Below are positions 11,489 through 22,619 of a stretch of 64,000 nucleotides of DNA, one piece after another. Source of the stretch: Calliphora vicina (taxonomy: Eukaryota; Arthropoda; Insecta; Diptera; Calliphoridae); the NCBI RefSeq assembly GCF_958450345.1, contig NC_088782.1, forward strand, positions 95,677,358 to 95,741,357, written 5' to 3'. Under the pieces are notes generated by a model that did not search any database, had not been told where the DNA came from, and saw nothing but the letters and a program-made list of their open reading frames with translations. Every line of letters begins with the position of its first letter. Position 1 is the stretch's first letter. Made by a program: the position numbers and the translations under genes.

Positions 11489-12710
11489 GTAATAAATATA
11501 AAGGGTTAAAATCAATTTTATTCTTCAAAAATCCTCAATAATATATTAATTACGTTATTAAGGGAAAAATATGGTGTAAACACAATATTTTGCCGTTTAA
11601 AAAATGTGTGGTCAAAATTGATAAAAATTGTGAACTTTTTTCAAAATAGCTTAGTAATACTATTTTCTAATACACAACACAATATTTCAAAAGTTTGTTT
11701 CCTTTAAAAAACTAATTTTGATCAGCACTATTGAAAATGACAATGTTTTTTGTGGTTTTAAAAGTTGAGGGTCATTTTAACCCCAAGTTCTATTAAGGGT
11801 TAATTTTTGTGATGTTATTGTAAACACTAGACTCTGTTTTATATTTTTCTTAAGTTTCATCAAAATCGGCCCAAAAATATATAATATTTCGCTATATTTC
11901 CATGAAAAATTCCAAATATTGAAAAAATTGACGATTGACCTGAAATGAATTTAAAATTACCTGTACTATAATATTCTTAACAGGTTTTACTTAAAATGCA
12001 TAACTGTAAGGAAATTGGGCACATTCGCCAAAATATGTTCAAAAAATTAGTTTTTCTCGAAAATCGCAAAATTTAAATCGAAGGTACGGAAAAACGATTG
12101 GAGGTATTGACATACTTTTTTCACATTTTTTTCCTATTATATTGTCAATAAATCCCAATGTGAAGATCAAAAAAATTCTGATATTTGTTTAACAAAATTT
12201 TGAAAAATTTGAAAATGGATATTTGAAACTGCGGTTAAAAAAATTCAATTTTTTTGGTCATACCTGCGAATAGGTTAACGATATTCTACGAAGACAAAAA
12301 GTCATATACAAGTAAATATGGATATATGTTAAGCAAAAATGAGCTTTTATTTCTTGAAATATGTTAATTTTGTACCTACATTTTATGTTCTAGTGGCCTG
12401 AGACACGTTAATGGTCTGGGGAATTTTTAATAAATTTAAAATTTTTTAACCAATTTTAGTCTATTATATCTCATTAGAACGACAATTGCGTGTACATGTC
12501 TATTCATTTAAATTAAATTGCAAAAGTAATTTTTTATGGCAAAATTTTTACAAAAAATGCACCTCAAAACTTTGAGCGACGAGTGGCGTTAACGTCATTT
12601 AATCGAGCTCAAATTTTGGCTATCTCAATATCTGGAAAGGGCAATCGTTTTGTGGGTCCAGACGAACAAAATTCCGCCATCGATTTTTTGTGGTCACTCT
12701 AGTGTTACGT

Positions 12711-13166
12711 ATGGACTCCAAAATGGCTGGACCGATTTTGATAAAATTTTCATGGAATCTTCAGAAAAGCCTTTTGGGTAACAGTGTATAGTCAGATTTT
12801 TGGTCTGTGATAAACAATTTTGTTTACTCTTGCATATTAGGTGCATGAATAAGAAATTTCCGTATGAAATCTACTTTTAATCAAAAAATTATGATGTTAA
12901 CAAGCTCGATGACCAAATACAATTCAAAGTGTCTGGCGAAACAATAACATACAAATCGATTGACACAGTAATGAACGAAGAACAAGTCGTCAATTGTCCT
13001 ACTGAATTTTTGAATTCATTGGAACCAGCCGAAATGCCACCACATGTATTAACACTGAAGGTTGGATTACCGACTTTTTCCGACACTGTATATTAAAATC
13101 GAGATCGAGATGCTATATAAAACAGGTGTTTTCAAAAGGCCAGCAACGTCGACCGGGTTCAGCTAG
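12711..13166 (+). mobile_element. Helitron 3'-terminal fragment
   Basis: The segment ends with a GC-rich hairpin-prone stretch (cgtcgaccgggttcag) followed by CTAG and a T, the canonical Helitron 3' end (CTRR before T). It still encodes the last part of the helicase at 12893-13096, so it derives from an autonomous copy. The start is where repeat F ends. Confidence 0.75.
12893..13096 (+). pseudogene. Helitron RepHel helicase C-terminal fragment (PIF1-like)
   Basis: An open stretch of 67 codons begins at GAT 12893 and ends at TAA 13094-13096. The block ITYKSIDTV is followed by CPTEFLNSL and PPHVLTLKVG, matching the known PIF1/Helitron pattern in which YxSxDxv is followed by yPxEFLNsl and lPpHxLxLKvG. 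The final RN-containing motif after LKVG is lost. It lies about 70 bp upstream of the CTAG terminus, as expected for the 3' end of an autonomous Helitron. A similar PTEFLNS segment is on the minus strand near 54300. Non-functional fragment. Confidence 0.8.
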
Positions 13167-13498
13167 TATCATATAATAACGATGAGGACCACTTTATTTA
13201 AGAATTGGAGTGTATTTTACAATAATGAATTACAATGAAATTAAATAACAAAATGAATTCATTCAAATATTAAATTCAAGTCATTATTTGGAAAGAATGA
13301 ATGCATTCCAGAATTTTTAATTCGTAATGAATTTATTAAAATTTTAATTTCATAGTTTGGGCAAAAATGATGCAGTCAACAAATAACAATTGATTGGATG
13401 AAAAATTCATTCAAAAATGAATCATTATTTTACAGCTCTGGTATAAATACAATTTATTAATTAATTACAATCTAATTTGGTAGACAGTTTTTTACTTA

Positions 13499-13718
13499 GG
13501 CCCTAATTTTGTAAATCACGTCACAAAGTGATATTTATATGGAAAGCAAAAACAAAATTTCAAAAATTTTAAATTGTTTTTGTTTTATATACAAATTCCA
13601 TTCATAATTTGAAAATTTTGTATATAAAACAAAAACAAATTTTTTAAAATTTTTGAAATTTTGTTTTTGCTTTCCATATAAATATCACTTTGGTGATGTG
13701 ATTTACAAAATTAGGGCC
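13499..13718. mobile_element. Palindromic MITE with TTA duplication (PIF/Harbinger-like)
   Basis: The two ends, ggccctaattttgtaaatca and its inverted right copy, form arms of roughly 75-100 bp, so nearly the whole 220-bp element is one hairpin. It is flanked by TTA (13496-13498 and 13719-13721). A 3-bp TTA duplication with GG-starting termini is characteristic of PIF/Harbinger. Non-coding. Confidence 0.85.
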
Positions 13719-13721
13719 TTA

Positions 13722-15055
13722 ATATTAATATAATTTTAATACCAGAATAATAATATACAAAATGGAAAAAGTTCGGTTAGTTTTAGGTCAGTGACCGGAC
13801 ATAGAGTGTCTGAAAGTTGACAATTGCTTCCCAATATTTCATACAAAATGTTTGAACTGGAATTGATACCGATTTCGTGAGTAGTTCTCTACCATTCCCA
13901 CTCTTCAGTTAAAATTTACTTGATTCAAAATTGTAACCAAATTTAAAAAAATGAAACCAAAAAATATTTTCATTCTTGTACTATTGAATGTACGTGTGTA
14001 ATACTGAATATTGATTTTCACTTTACTGGGTAAATGAATGAGTGAATGAATGAATGTGCTCTTCCTGTTATTTTTACCAGAAAATAAATGAAGAAAAAAC
14101 AACACCAAAAAAACACTCACTAACTCACTGACACTATACGAGTAACTACAACTAGATTGCACTCTGGTTTAGATCCACAAAATGATGTAAAGACATGGAA
14201 TGAACGTAGCAAATAAAAAAAAGTACCAACTTCTATTACCAAAACGAGCATAGAATAGCAAAAACAATAACAAATCCAACATGAGCTACACAGCTACAAT
14301 AATCCGTAATGTATGTACGACAGAAGTCTGAAAAGTTATTTAAAAATCGAGTGACAGCACTACTACACATATACATGAATTATTAACATTAATGAGTAAC
14401 TGACTGTTACCCAAACAAAAACTTTTTAACAGCATGTAACTACTAAATAGAAGTACTAAATAGCTAGTACAAACTGATCCATTACCGCATTAAACCGTAG
14501 AAACTATACAACTGTGAGTCATTATGATCAATGAGATGTTATTGTAAAAGTAATGACTTATTTAAAAGCGGTTGTGGTATGTATCTTCTTGATTCCACTG
14601 ACCTTGTTAATATAATTAAGTTAAAATGCTATTATGAATGTAATTAAGTGTCAGAATATTCTTCGACTACCTTGATGATTCCATTATATAACATGAGTAC
14701 GAAGGTAATGCAAGAGTTCACTGTTATGTTAATTTTCAATATTAATTTAGGTTGTTCTTAATATATGAAGAGACAGAGGATTTAAGAGGCAAAATGACGA
14801 CTTGCCAGATTTAATGCGATTCTTAATATCATTGCTAGAATAATCAGTTGCTATCAATTTATTGACCAAGTAATTGAATTAGGAAACATCATTCTTTATC
14901 ATTTATAGAGAACTCTCTGATATTTGAAGAGTTTATACGGATTACCTGGGTCTTTACTAAGATCTTCATAACATAATTTTTTTAATCTTTCGGCATTGAC
15001 GCCATGTCGAAAGTAGACATACATATATCATCAGCATAACGATTCTATTAGGGGA
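13722..15055. other. Mostly unassigned; possible reverse transcriptase scrap on minus strand
   Basis: Contains a short gaatgaatgaatg run near 14035. On the minus strand near 15045-15000 the codons read RYADDICMSTFD, which includes the YADD signature, and an overlapping frame runs open for about 36 codons. Without neighbouring motifs this may be coincidence. Confidence 0.25.
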
Positions 15056-15680
15056 AGTCCACATAACTGACTATCTAACCAGATTCCAAACCGCAACCAT
15101 CAGATTGATAGAATTGAATTAGTGGGCGTGGCACCTCCCATACAATGTAAATTGTTTATTTCTTATATCTGAAAAACTATAATTGCAAAAGTATTTAAAC
15201 TTCGAACATTTTAATTTCTTATCACTATACGGAGTTTAAAAATGAGCGGGATTGTATTAGTGCGCGTGGCACCCATCATACAAAGAATATAATATTTTTC
15301 GAATATCTGGAGTACTATAATTGTGCGAGTCTTCAAACTTCATATGAATCAATTACTTATCTCTGCAAACTTTTTCCGAATATCTCTCTTACAATTTTAT
15401 ATAGTAGCTGAAAATTGTGGATCAGTGAGCGAGGCGCCTCCCATGCAAAGTAAATAGTATTTTCGAATATCTGCAGAACTATAAATAAACTTTATACGAA
15501 TCAATTTTTTATCACTGCATACGGTTTAGCTAATAACCATAATTGCAAGATTCATCAAACTCTGTCCGAAAAGCTCATTTATCATTTTATATAAATTTTC
15601 TAAAAATGGTCGGGCCAAGGCAATGAAAGTAAATAATTAATTTCGTAAATCTTTAGAACTGTAACCGTAAAAGTATTTAA
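15056..15680 (+). repeat. Helitron-type internal tandem repeats, left part
   Basis: Diverged repeats of roughly 150-180 bp share the text gggcgtggcacctcccatac, atatctggagtactataatt and aatttcttatcactatacgg. The same text occurs at 17996-18320 and, next to a CTAG end, at 30600-30772, which links the family to Helitrons. It is cut at TTAA 15677-15680 by the piggyBac-like element and resumes after 17991. Confidence 0.6.
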
Positions 15681-15745
15681 CCCCTTATGGACCAAGACTT
15701 TAATCGTTGGAAAATTTTTATTTTTTTATGAAATATTGAAAATAA

Positions 15746-16366
15746 GGGCCCATAATCATAGTCAAATATAAAGTACATTTTAAGAGAATTAAACTCGACT
15801 TTACTTAAGAGTGGACTTTAGGTCTATCATAGACAAGTTAAAGTATACTTCAGACGCTGAAGTCGACTCTAAATATAAAACTAGCTGAAGTTGTTTTTAA
15901 CTCGTTTAACAACAGTATCAGCTGTTCTTCGCCGAGTAAAAAAGTTTGTCACAACGTAAAAAATGTTTAAGTTACAAGATATTGGTAGAGATTTTGCAAT
16001 TATTGAACAGTTATCAATAAAATTAGTACCAAAATATCGTAATTATGATATTAATCTTATCTTTTCCATTTTTCCACAACAAACAACTTTCATTCTTTAG
16101 ATGTCCCGGTTACTTTTATTGTTTACGTTTTTTTGATTTTTTTTTTAAATTTGTATGTCAGCTGTTCAGCGTTGCCACTTATCTGTTTTTTGTTGTATAT
16201 TGTATGCAAACATTTTCTACATTTGCGGTGGCACCCAGTTAAAGTCGGTTCAATTTAAAACATACTTTAATTTTGACTATGGTTGCAAATTAATAAAAAG
16301 CACGTTTTTCTTTTAAAGTTGTTTTTAAAAAGAACCGACTTTAGTGTTTGACTATGATTATGGGCC
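15746..16366. mobile_element. Nested TIR element (family H)
   Basis: The ends ggcccataatcatagtcaaa and its inverted copy at 16347-16366 form a perfect 20-bp terminal inverted repeat, continued by weaker similarity (aaagtacattt and aaagtcggtt on the inverted right side). The GG-rich start suggests PIF/Harbinger, but no clean 3-bp duplication is visible. A stretch from 15963 could encode MFKLQDIGRDFAIIEQL, which I do not recognise. Confidence 0.7.
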
Positions 16367-16589
16367 AATGACTTCAGGAAGTTGTTTACAAAATTTTAAC
16401 TTTGTGGAGGACCTGCAAGGATCCGAAAGGGACCTGGTACCGTTGGGTCAGCATCAGCCAAAAGATATAAAAACTCATAGATTTTTGTTTACATTTTATT
16501 AATATATTGATTAGTTTTGTAACATTTATAAAATATTCTATTACAAGTCTATTTTATGGTATTTTACGAAACCGTATTTTTTTATCATT

Positions 16590-17829
16590 ACAAAATAAAG
16601 ATCACAGTAAAGTAGAATCATATAGACCCATTAGCCTATTGTCAAATATATCAAAGCTATTCGAAAAACTGTTAATGCACAAGTTAAAGCCGATAGTGAA
16701 TCATTTTGATTGTATTCCAACTCATCAATTCGGATTTCGAGAAAAACATAACACCATAGAACAAACTCACAGGTTGGTAGAAATCATATCCAAGACATTT
16801 GAAGAAAAAAAATATTGTTCTGCACTCTTCATCGACGTTTCGCAAGCCTTCGACAAAGTATGGCATGAAGGATTATCGATAAAAATAAAACAATATTTAC
16901 CAGTGAACACACACAAGCTTCTAGAAAGTTATTTAAGTCATCGAAAGTTCGTTCTTAAAGAGGGAGACTTCATAAGTTCTCCACAGCCTATTGAAGCAGG
17001 CGTACCCCTATATTTGCTATATACTTGTGATATGCCTAAAAACAGTCAAACCCACATATCTACTTTTGCTGATGACACAGCTATACTAGCCATTCATGAA
17101 AACCCCCAAGAAGCATCTGTACTGTTACAAGACCATATACTCGACATAGAAAGGTGGTTAAAACAATGGAGAATAAAAGAAGACGAGAATCCTAATAAAT
17201 AATCATATAATACCTCAACAAACTGAAGTTAAATATCTAGGTCTGCATCTAGACCGACGTCTTACCTGGAAAAAGCATATATATACGAAATTGACTCAAA
17301 TGAAGTTAAAATTACTACAAATTTACTGGCTAATTGGTAAAAAGATTGAGTTTAGATTGCAAACTTTTGCTGCACAGCTCAATACTAAAACCCATATGGT
17401 GCAATGGAATTCAATTATGTGGCACGGCCTCAGCTTCTAATATTGAAAAAATTCAAAGATTCCAAAATAAAATATTACGAATGAGAAAATATTGGTATGT
17501 GAGAAATATTAACATTCATAAGGACCTAGGTGTCTCCCTGGTGAAAAATGAAATAAAAAAACAAGCGGAGTCATATTTGAAAAAGTTAGAAGTTCACCCA
17601 AACCCACTTGCACGAACATTAATGAGAAGTAATGGCTATATCCGACTAAGAAGAAGGAATCCAACAGACCTGCGCTAATGATATGATCTATAAATTAAAC
17701 AAAATTTTTCGTCCAACTGTGGTGGGACGTAAATAAAAAAATAATATTTAGATTTAAGATTTGAACAAATTATTGATAGTTCACATTATTTTGTGAAGAT
17801 ACAATAAATAAAATATGAAAAAAAAAAAA
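16590..17829 (+). pseudogene. Jockey-type non-LTR ORF2 fragment with poly(A) tail
   Basis: The sequence is 5' truncated within the reverse transcriptase. Motifs in order are ESYRPISLLSNISKLFEKL, FIDVSQAFDKVWHEG (first catalytic Asp), EAGVPLYLLYTCD and THISTFADDTAIL (ADD). The family's AGVPQGSxLGP loop is deleted to AGVPLYLLY, so the enzyme is dead. After codon 231 frames shift; YLGLHLDRRLTWKKHI, LKPIW and finally LRRRNPTDLR with a stop are readable to 17678. A short 3' UTR with AATAAA signals ends in A12 near 17817-17829. It has no RNase H, as is typical of Jockey. It is nested in the piggyBac-like element. Confidence 0.85.
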
Positions 17830-17991
17830 TTACAACATAAATAAACACCACAATAAGAAAATGAAATAATTCACCGTTATTCTGGATAAGCGAGTTTGCC
17901 TTTTGGCAAAAATAGTCAAAATAAGTTTTGTATTAATTTTGTAAGCTTATTATTGTTATGGTACTTATAAGTTCCGTCGGTCGACAAAGGG

Positions 17992-18321
17992 TTAAAGTTT
18001 GTATGAATTAATTTCTTCTCACTGTACGAAGTTTAGCTAAATATAGCTGGAAGGGTGTGGGTCCTTCCATAGACCCCTTTCACACTAGGCAATTTAGTTG
18101 CGCAAGTCTCTTGTGTTTGTTGATATGCCAGAGGTAAGTAGAAGAAAATTTTACATGCTGTTTTGTTGTTGGGCAAGAGACTTGCGCAACTAAATTGCCT
18201 AGTGTGAAAAGGATCATACAAAGTACTTAGTCAATTTTGAATATCTGGATGACTAAAATTGCAAGATTCCTCAAAATTTGTCAGAAACATAATTTTATAA
18301 TTCTTCATAATTTGTCTGAAA
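17992..18321 (+). repeat. Helitron-type internal tandem repeats, right part
   Basis: Continuation of the 15056-15680 repeats after the piggyBac-like insertion (gtttgtatgaattaatttct, tgaatatctgg, ttgcaagattcctcaaa). It is itself interrupted by a palindromic MITE at 18072-18214 and ends where the CR1/Jockey-type copy starts. Confidence 0.55.
18072..18214. mobile_element. Palindromic MITE, family I, copy 1
   Basis: Arms of about 40 bp start gacccctttcacactaggc and return as gcctagtgtgaaaaggatc, with about 60 bp between them (including ttttgttgttgggcaagag). The flanks rejoin as ccata plus caaag, matching the uninterrupted repeat, with ata present on both sides as a possible 3-bp duplication. A second copy lies at 42804-42956 in the centre of an inverted duplication. 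Confidence 0.8.
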
Positions 18322-19660
18322 ATGGGCTATGGATTTATCAAAAGCCTTTAACTCTATTGATTTTAATAAATTGATTTTGAAGCTGAGCGATGCGTTTGGT
18401 TTTTCTAGGTCTGTCTGTCAGCTTATAATGTCGTATCTGGTTGGTAGGTCGCAATTTGTTGTAGTAAATGGTGTTTCTTCTAGTTTACTTCCTCTCCAAA
18501 CGGGTGTCCCACAGGGATCTAGTTTAGGTCCTCTCCTTTTTGTGCTTTATGTGAATGATGTTGTTGACGTTATTCAAACCAGTAATTGTAAACCTTTTCT
18601 GTTTGCAGATGATGTTTTTCTTTTATTTAGTGGTAATAGAAGATTCATTGAAGTCTTTGAGAATGATATAAACTCTAATTTAGACCATATTCGACTTTGG
18701 ATGACTGCCAATTCATTAAAGGTTAACACAACTAAGACTAAAGACATGATATTTGGTCCTACCAACCGTTTCTTTTCTAATTTAGATGTGTTCTTAGGTG
18801 ATGATTCAATACAACTTGTGGAACATCATAAATGTTTGGGTGTGGTTCTAGACTCTAAACTCTCCTTCAAGAATCATATTGACTCTGTGTCGGGTAGAAT
18901 TTGGGGTTCTTTAAGTAAGATTTATCGTACTAATCTATTTTAATTTAAGGATGTGAGAACAAAATTAGCACACGCGATTCTGGTGCCACAGATTCTTGAC
19001 TGTTTTGAAGTTGTATCCGGGACTATCGGTTTATGTCTTACTAGATTGAAGCGCTTGGTGAATTCGATAGTTAGATAGTTTTAACAATCGACGTAGAGAA
19101 CATATTTCCGAGTCTGTGAAATGCTTTCTTGGTTGTTCTTTGAATGAGTTTGTAAAGTTTCGTAATTTGCTAAAGTTTTATAAAATTATGAAAACAGATA
19201 GACCTTCTGTTCTGATTTATTTTTTCTCCTCGCAACAGGAATCCTCACTTTGTTCCCCCTAGGATATTTAAATCTTTTTTCAGTTGGTCTTTCGTTGTTA
19301 GGATCACAGGTTATTTGAATAGTCTGCTATTAGAGTTGCGTGTTTTCACGCAAAGTAAAACTTTTACAATATTTTTCAGAACCTTTGTGATCTCTTCAAT
19401 TAATATTATTCTTGTTTTCGTTATCCCTAACTGGACCTATTTTATTTGTCTCTTTTTTTATTAAATCTTGACATACTTATCTATACTTTTTTTATCACGG
19501 CTGGGGAGCCCATTTGATAGTATTGTAACATGAAATTTATTGAATATTTAAACCTTGTTTTTTATACTTAGGTTTATTGTATTACTATGTAATATTATTT
19601 TGGCCTAATTGGCTTTTTATTACTGAATATTTATATTTATTTAATTATTAGTTTCTTAAC
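18322..19660 (+). pseudogene. CR1/Jockey-group non-LTR reverse transcriptase, truncated
   Basis: An open frame of 204 codons (18329-18943) starts inside the enzyme: MDLSKAFNSIDFNKL (first catalytic Asp), TGVPQGSSLGPLLFVLYVND (intact loop), FLFADDVFLLF (catalytic DD), VEHHKCLGVVLDSKLSFKNHI. After a stop, frameshifted remains continue (FRNLLKFYKIMKT; SFVVRITGY, a WNSLP-like tail region) to about 19400. It is 5' truncated at 18322 within Helitron-type repeats, typical of target-primed reverse transcription. No poly(A) tail was located and the 3' limit is approximate. Confidence 0.8.
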
Positions 19661-19765
19661 AGTTATGATCGTATAGATTAGAAAATCTGTTCTTTCAAAC
19701 TACGCCATAAACGCCTTTATATAACCATTTGAATCATATTTGCCCAAATAAGGTATGTCGGCAAT

Positions 19766-21151
19766 TTTTATACCTTTATCGGTCATAAATGTTTAATTTA
19801 TATATGTATCTCCACAAATTCCCCTTTATATACAGAAAATTCATGTCACCAAATTTTGTTAGGATCGGTCCATAATTAGTTATAGCTCCCATATAGACCC
19901 GCTTCCGAAAATCACTTTAACGTTCATAAATATTTTAAATATGTTGGTATACGGTACCGTGAAATAGCTCCCAAATGAAATAACTCCCCACGAAAAGATG
20001 AAATAACACCCAACAAATTTTTCATACAACTTAGGACTTATTTCATTATGAAACAACTCCTAACGCATAGGAAGTTATTTCATAATTTTTTGTTGGGAGT
20101 TATTTAATAATGCAATAGTTCCCAATGAAACAACTCCCAATGCATTTTTTGTTGGATTTTATTTCATTTTATTTTGGGAATTAGGAGTTATTTCACCGTA
20201 TTGGGAGTTATTTCATTTTTGTTTGGTTCTGCTTTGCAAAAGCAGAACCCATAAATTTCAAAAACTGGCTTCACTCAGAAAATTTTTTTGTATTGCCGGC
20301 CTTTGGCCGGGCGCTAAGGTTTTCTCCTCTGGGGTGTATCAAAAACTAGCTTCGCTCAGAAAAGTTTTTTGCATTGCCGGCCTTTGTCAGGTTGCAACGA
20401 TTTCTTAATCTGGTGCGAAATGAAAATCGGCTTTCTGAAATATTATAAAACCTTTCTGCAATGAAAGAAATCTTTTCTGAGCGAAGCCAGATTTTGATAC
20501 ACCCCGGAGGAGAAAACTTTAGAGTCCGGCCGAAGGTCGGCAATGCAAAAAACTTTTCAGAGCGAAGCCAGTTTTGATACACCCCAGAGGAGAAAACTTT
20601 AGCGCCCGGCTGAAGGCCTGCAATGCAAAAATCTTTTCTGAGTGAAGCCAGTTTTTGACACATCCCAGAGGAGTAAAACTTTGCGCTACGCCATATGCCT
20701 GCAATGCTTGCTTCGGATTGGAAATTATTTCATTGGGAGTTATTTCGCTTTTTATGGAGTAATATTTTTAAAATTATGAAACCGCCGATTATTGGAAGTA
20801 ATTTCATTTTACCCTTTGGTAGTTATTTCATTTTTCAAGTTTGGGAATTATTTCATTTTTGATGGGAATTATTTCATAGGAAGTTATTTCATTGGGAGTT
20901 ATTTCATTTGGGAGCTATTTCACGGTACCTTGGTATACAGACAAAATTCAACATAAATAACTTCCATATAGACATAAATCACACGACAATTTTAATTTCA
21001 TGGTGATCGGTCTATAATTTGTCTTAGCTCCCATATAAGGCCCACTTCCGAAAATCAGTCACGAATATAAATTATTGATATATTAAAAGAAAAATGTTTT
21101 AGCACATTTACTTAGTGTAGGGTATTATATGGTCGGGCTTGACCGACTTAA
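19766..21151 (+). mobile_element. INE-B copy, internally deleted, split by fold-back element
   Basis: The 5' end tttatacc jumps directly to the internal text tttatcggtcataaatg, so the 5' third is deleted. The 3' end retains ggtcgggcttgacc but loses the terminal cttgtttt. The fold-back element at 19953-20929 interrupts it within ttggtatac, which is duplicated. Confidence 0.8.
19953..20929. mobile_element. Fold-back element, 36-bp perfect TIR, 9-bp duplication
   Basis: The first 36 bp (19953-19988, beginning ggtaccgtgaaatagctccc) are a perfect inverted copy of the last 36 bp (20894-20929). The 9-bp target duplication ttggtatac occupies 19944-19952 and 20930-20938. Both arms consist of dozens of variants of gggagttatttca or its complement. 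The core (20223-20715) is GC-richer and has two forward units of about 81 bp (gcttcactcagaaaa, gccggcctttggccggg, ttctcctctggggtgta) followed by three inverted units, so the whole element folds back on itself. In several units the same 27-codon frame is open (LASLRKFFCIAGL, KVFSSGVYQ), probably a by-product of the 81-bp period. No transposase. The 9-bp duplication is compatible with Mutator-like or Merlin-like machinery, but the superfamily is unproven. Confidence 0.88.
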
Positions 21152-22619
21152 CGATTTGTGATGTTTGGAAGAAATAAAATTCAAATGTATAATTGGAAAT
21201 GAAGATAAAATTTAAATAACTTTTAAGACTGCGTCCATAGTTATTTTTTGTGTGTGCATGTGTTCACTCATGCTGTTGGATTTTCTTTCCTTAAGCAAAA
21301 GGATCAATAAGGTTATCGCGCGTTCATAACTTAATTTATGGTTTTTCTTATTTTTCTTGCAGTTTTTGTTGTTGTTTCTAGTTTAGTTTATGTTAGCTGT
21401 AACATTCAAACTTTTTTTTCGTCTCGTATTATTGCTTTCAGTTTTCTCTATATTTTAGAGTTTATTCAGGCGTGTGTGTGGAGAAGCAGCAACAGCAGTG
21501 GCAGTCAGTCTATATTTATAGGAAACTGTTTAGGGCTTGATAAGCGATGTGTGTTCAATTTTATGGTCGTTAATGGAAAGTCAATGCATATGTTCTCTTC
21601 TCTGTGTGTATGTGCTTTGGCCCCTTCCTACCATTTTTTTTTGGGGGGGGGGGGGCTTTCAAAATGGTAAAATAGTTTATGTTGTGTCGATTTTGCTTTG
21701 TGGTATTATACAAGTCATTGGTGATGGTGGTAGTAGATGTAGTACTCCTGCCTGCCTACTGCTGCTGGTAGAGTTTGAAAACCACATTCAAAAGACATGA
21801 CCCACACATACATACAATCACACATACACTTAATCACAATATGCTTAAATAAATTTGTCGGAAAATGTTTTGGAAATCTACTTTTCAAGGGAACCCTAAT
21901 TACATCGATTTTTTGTACTGCTCTGTTTTTTTTATCGTTGTGTGCTTTTGAAAACCGACTATAATTAGATTGCAAAAGAGAAAGACGAATAGATTTTCCA
22001 TACCATTCAATACATCATAATAACCAAGCACACCAATCGACCGACAGACAGACAGACGGACATACGGAGAAGAGTACATGTTGTGTTCAAAAAAAAGATA
22101 ATCGGTACATTATGTTCAGTAAATTAGACTGTATTGTCAAAGGTTATTATATCAATTATAGGCTAAAAAGATTGAATAGAACATAGGCAATATTCTCGAA
22201 AAAAAGCTATTGCTCTAGAAAACGATAACACAGCCGCCAACATGCAAATGATACACCTATAAGCCACATATGAAATAAATTAAACACATGTGTAGTATGT
22301 ATGTATATCTATTTACGTCTGTATTCATAAGTAAATTTTGAATTTATGTTTAATAAGCTGCTATTTTTGTAATCAATATGGCTGAAATATGCACACAAAA
22401 TTTGCGCTATAATTCGAAAAATATGCTCAAAAATATGCACTAAAAACTGAAAATGTATCCTGTATTTCATAATACAATATTTTTTTGTTTTAGATTTTTA
22501 TTTTGGGTTACTTAACACAAACATGTATTTGCATTAAAATCGTAGTCCTTGTAATCAACATAGTTTGCTAAATTGCAATAGCCTGAAAAGTCTGCATTAG
22601 CTTATTTTCCACCTTTTAG
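21152..22619. other. Unassigned, with homopolymer and microsatellite patches
   Basis: A run of 12 or more G is near 21642-21654, and a gacagacagacagacgg tract is near 22028. Around 22385-22445 there are several atatgc motifs resembling hAT subterminal repeats in this window. Open frames of 110 and 87 codons overlap the poly-G run and show no domain. Confidence 0.4.

Larger units (their letters stand above)
10390..12710. mobile_element. Fold-back-like repeat F, copy 1, split by hAT
   Basis: Inverted arms meet around the hAT insertion. The segment ggggttaaaatgaccctcaa near 10460 reappears inverted near 11770 (gagggtcattttaacccc). The right arm continues through blocks shared with 29625-30487 and 33207-34313 (rc): tttcatcaaaatcggccc, gcctgagacacgttaatgg, attaaattgcaaaagtaa. 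It ends near tcactcta at 12705. The left arm is truncated. No coding sequence outside the hAT. Confidence 0.6.
15681..17991. mobile_element. piggyBac-like element with TTAA duplication
   Basis: It is flanked by TTAA at 15677-15680 and 17992-17995. The termini are ccccttatggacc at the left and, inverted, ccctttgtcgacc at the right. TTAA targets with CCCT-starting ends are diagnostic for piggyBac. Removing it rejoins aaaagtatttaa with agtttgtatgaattaattt, as in the intact tandem unit. No transposase is seen; about 620 bp is a nested TIR element and about 1.2 kb a Jockey copy, leaving only about 400 bp of its own sequence. It is therefore a MITE-like carrier. Confidence 0.75.

Noticed and set aside
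21338..21800. Two overlapping open frames of 110 and 87 codons
   Set aside because: Both run through a poly-G tract and show no domain; likely chance frames.
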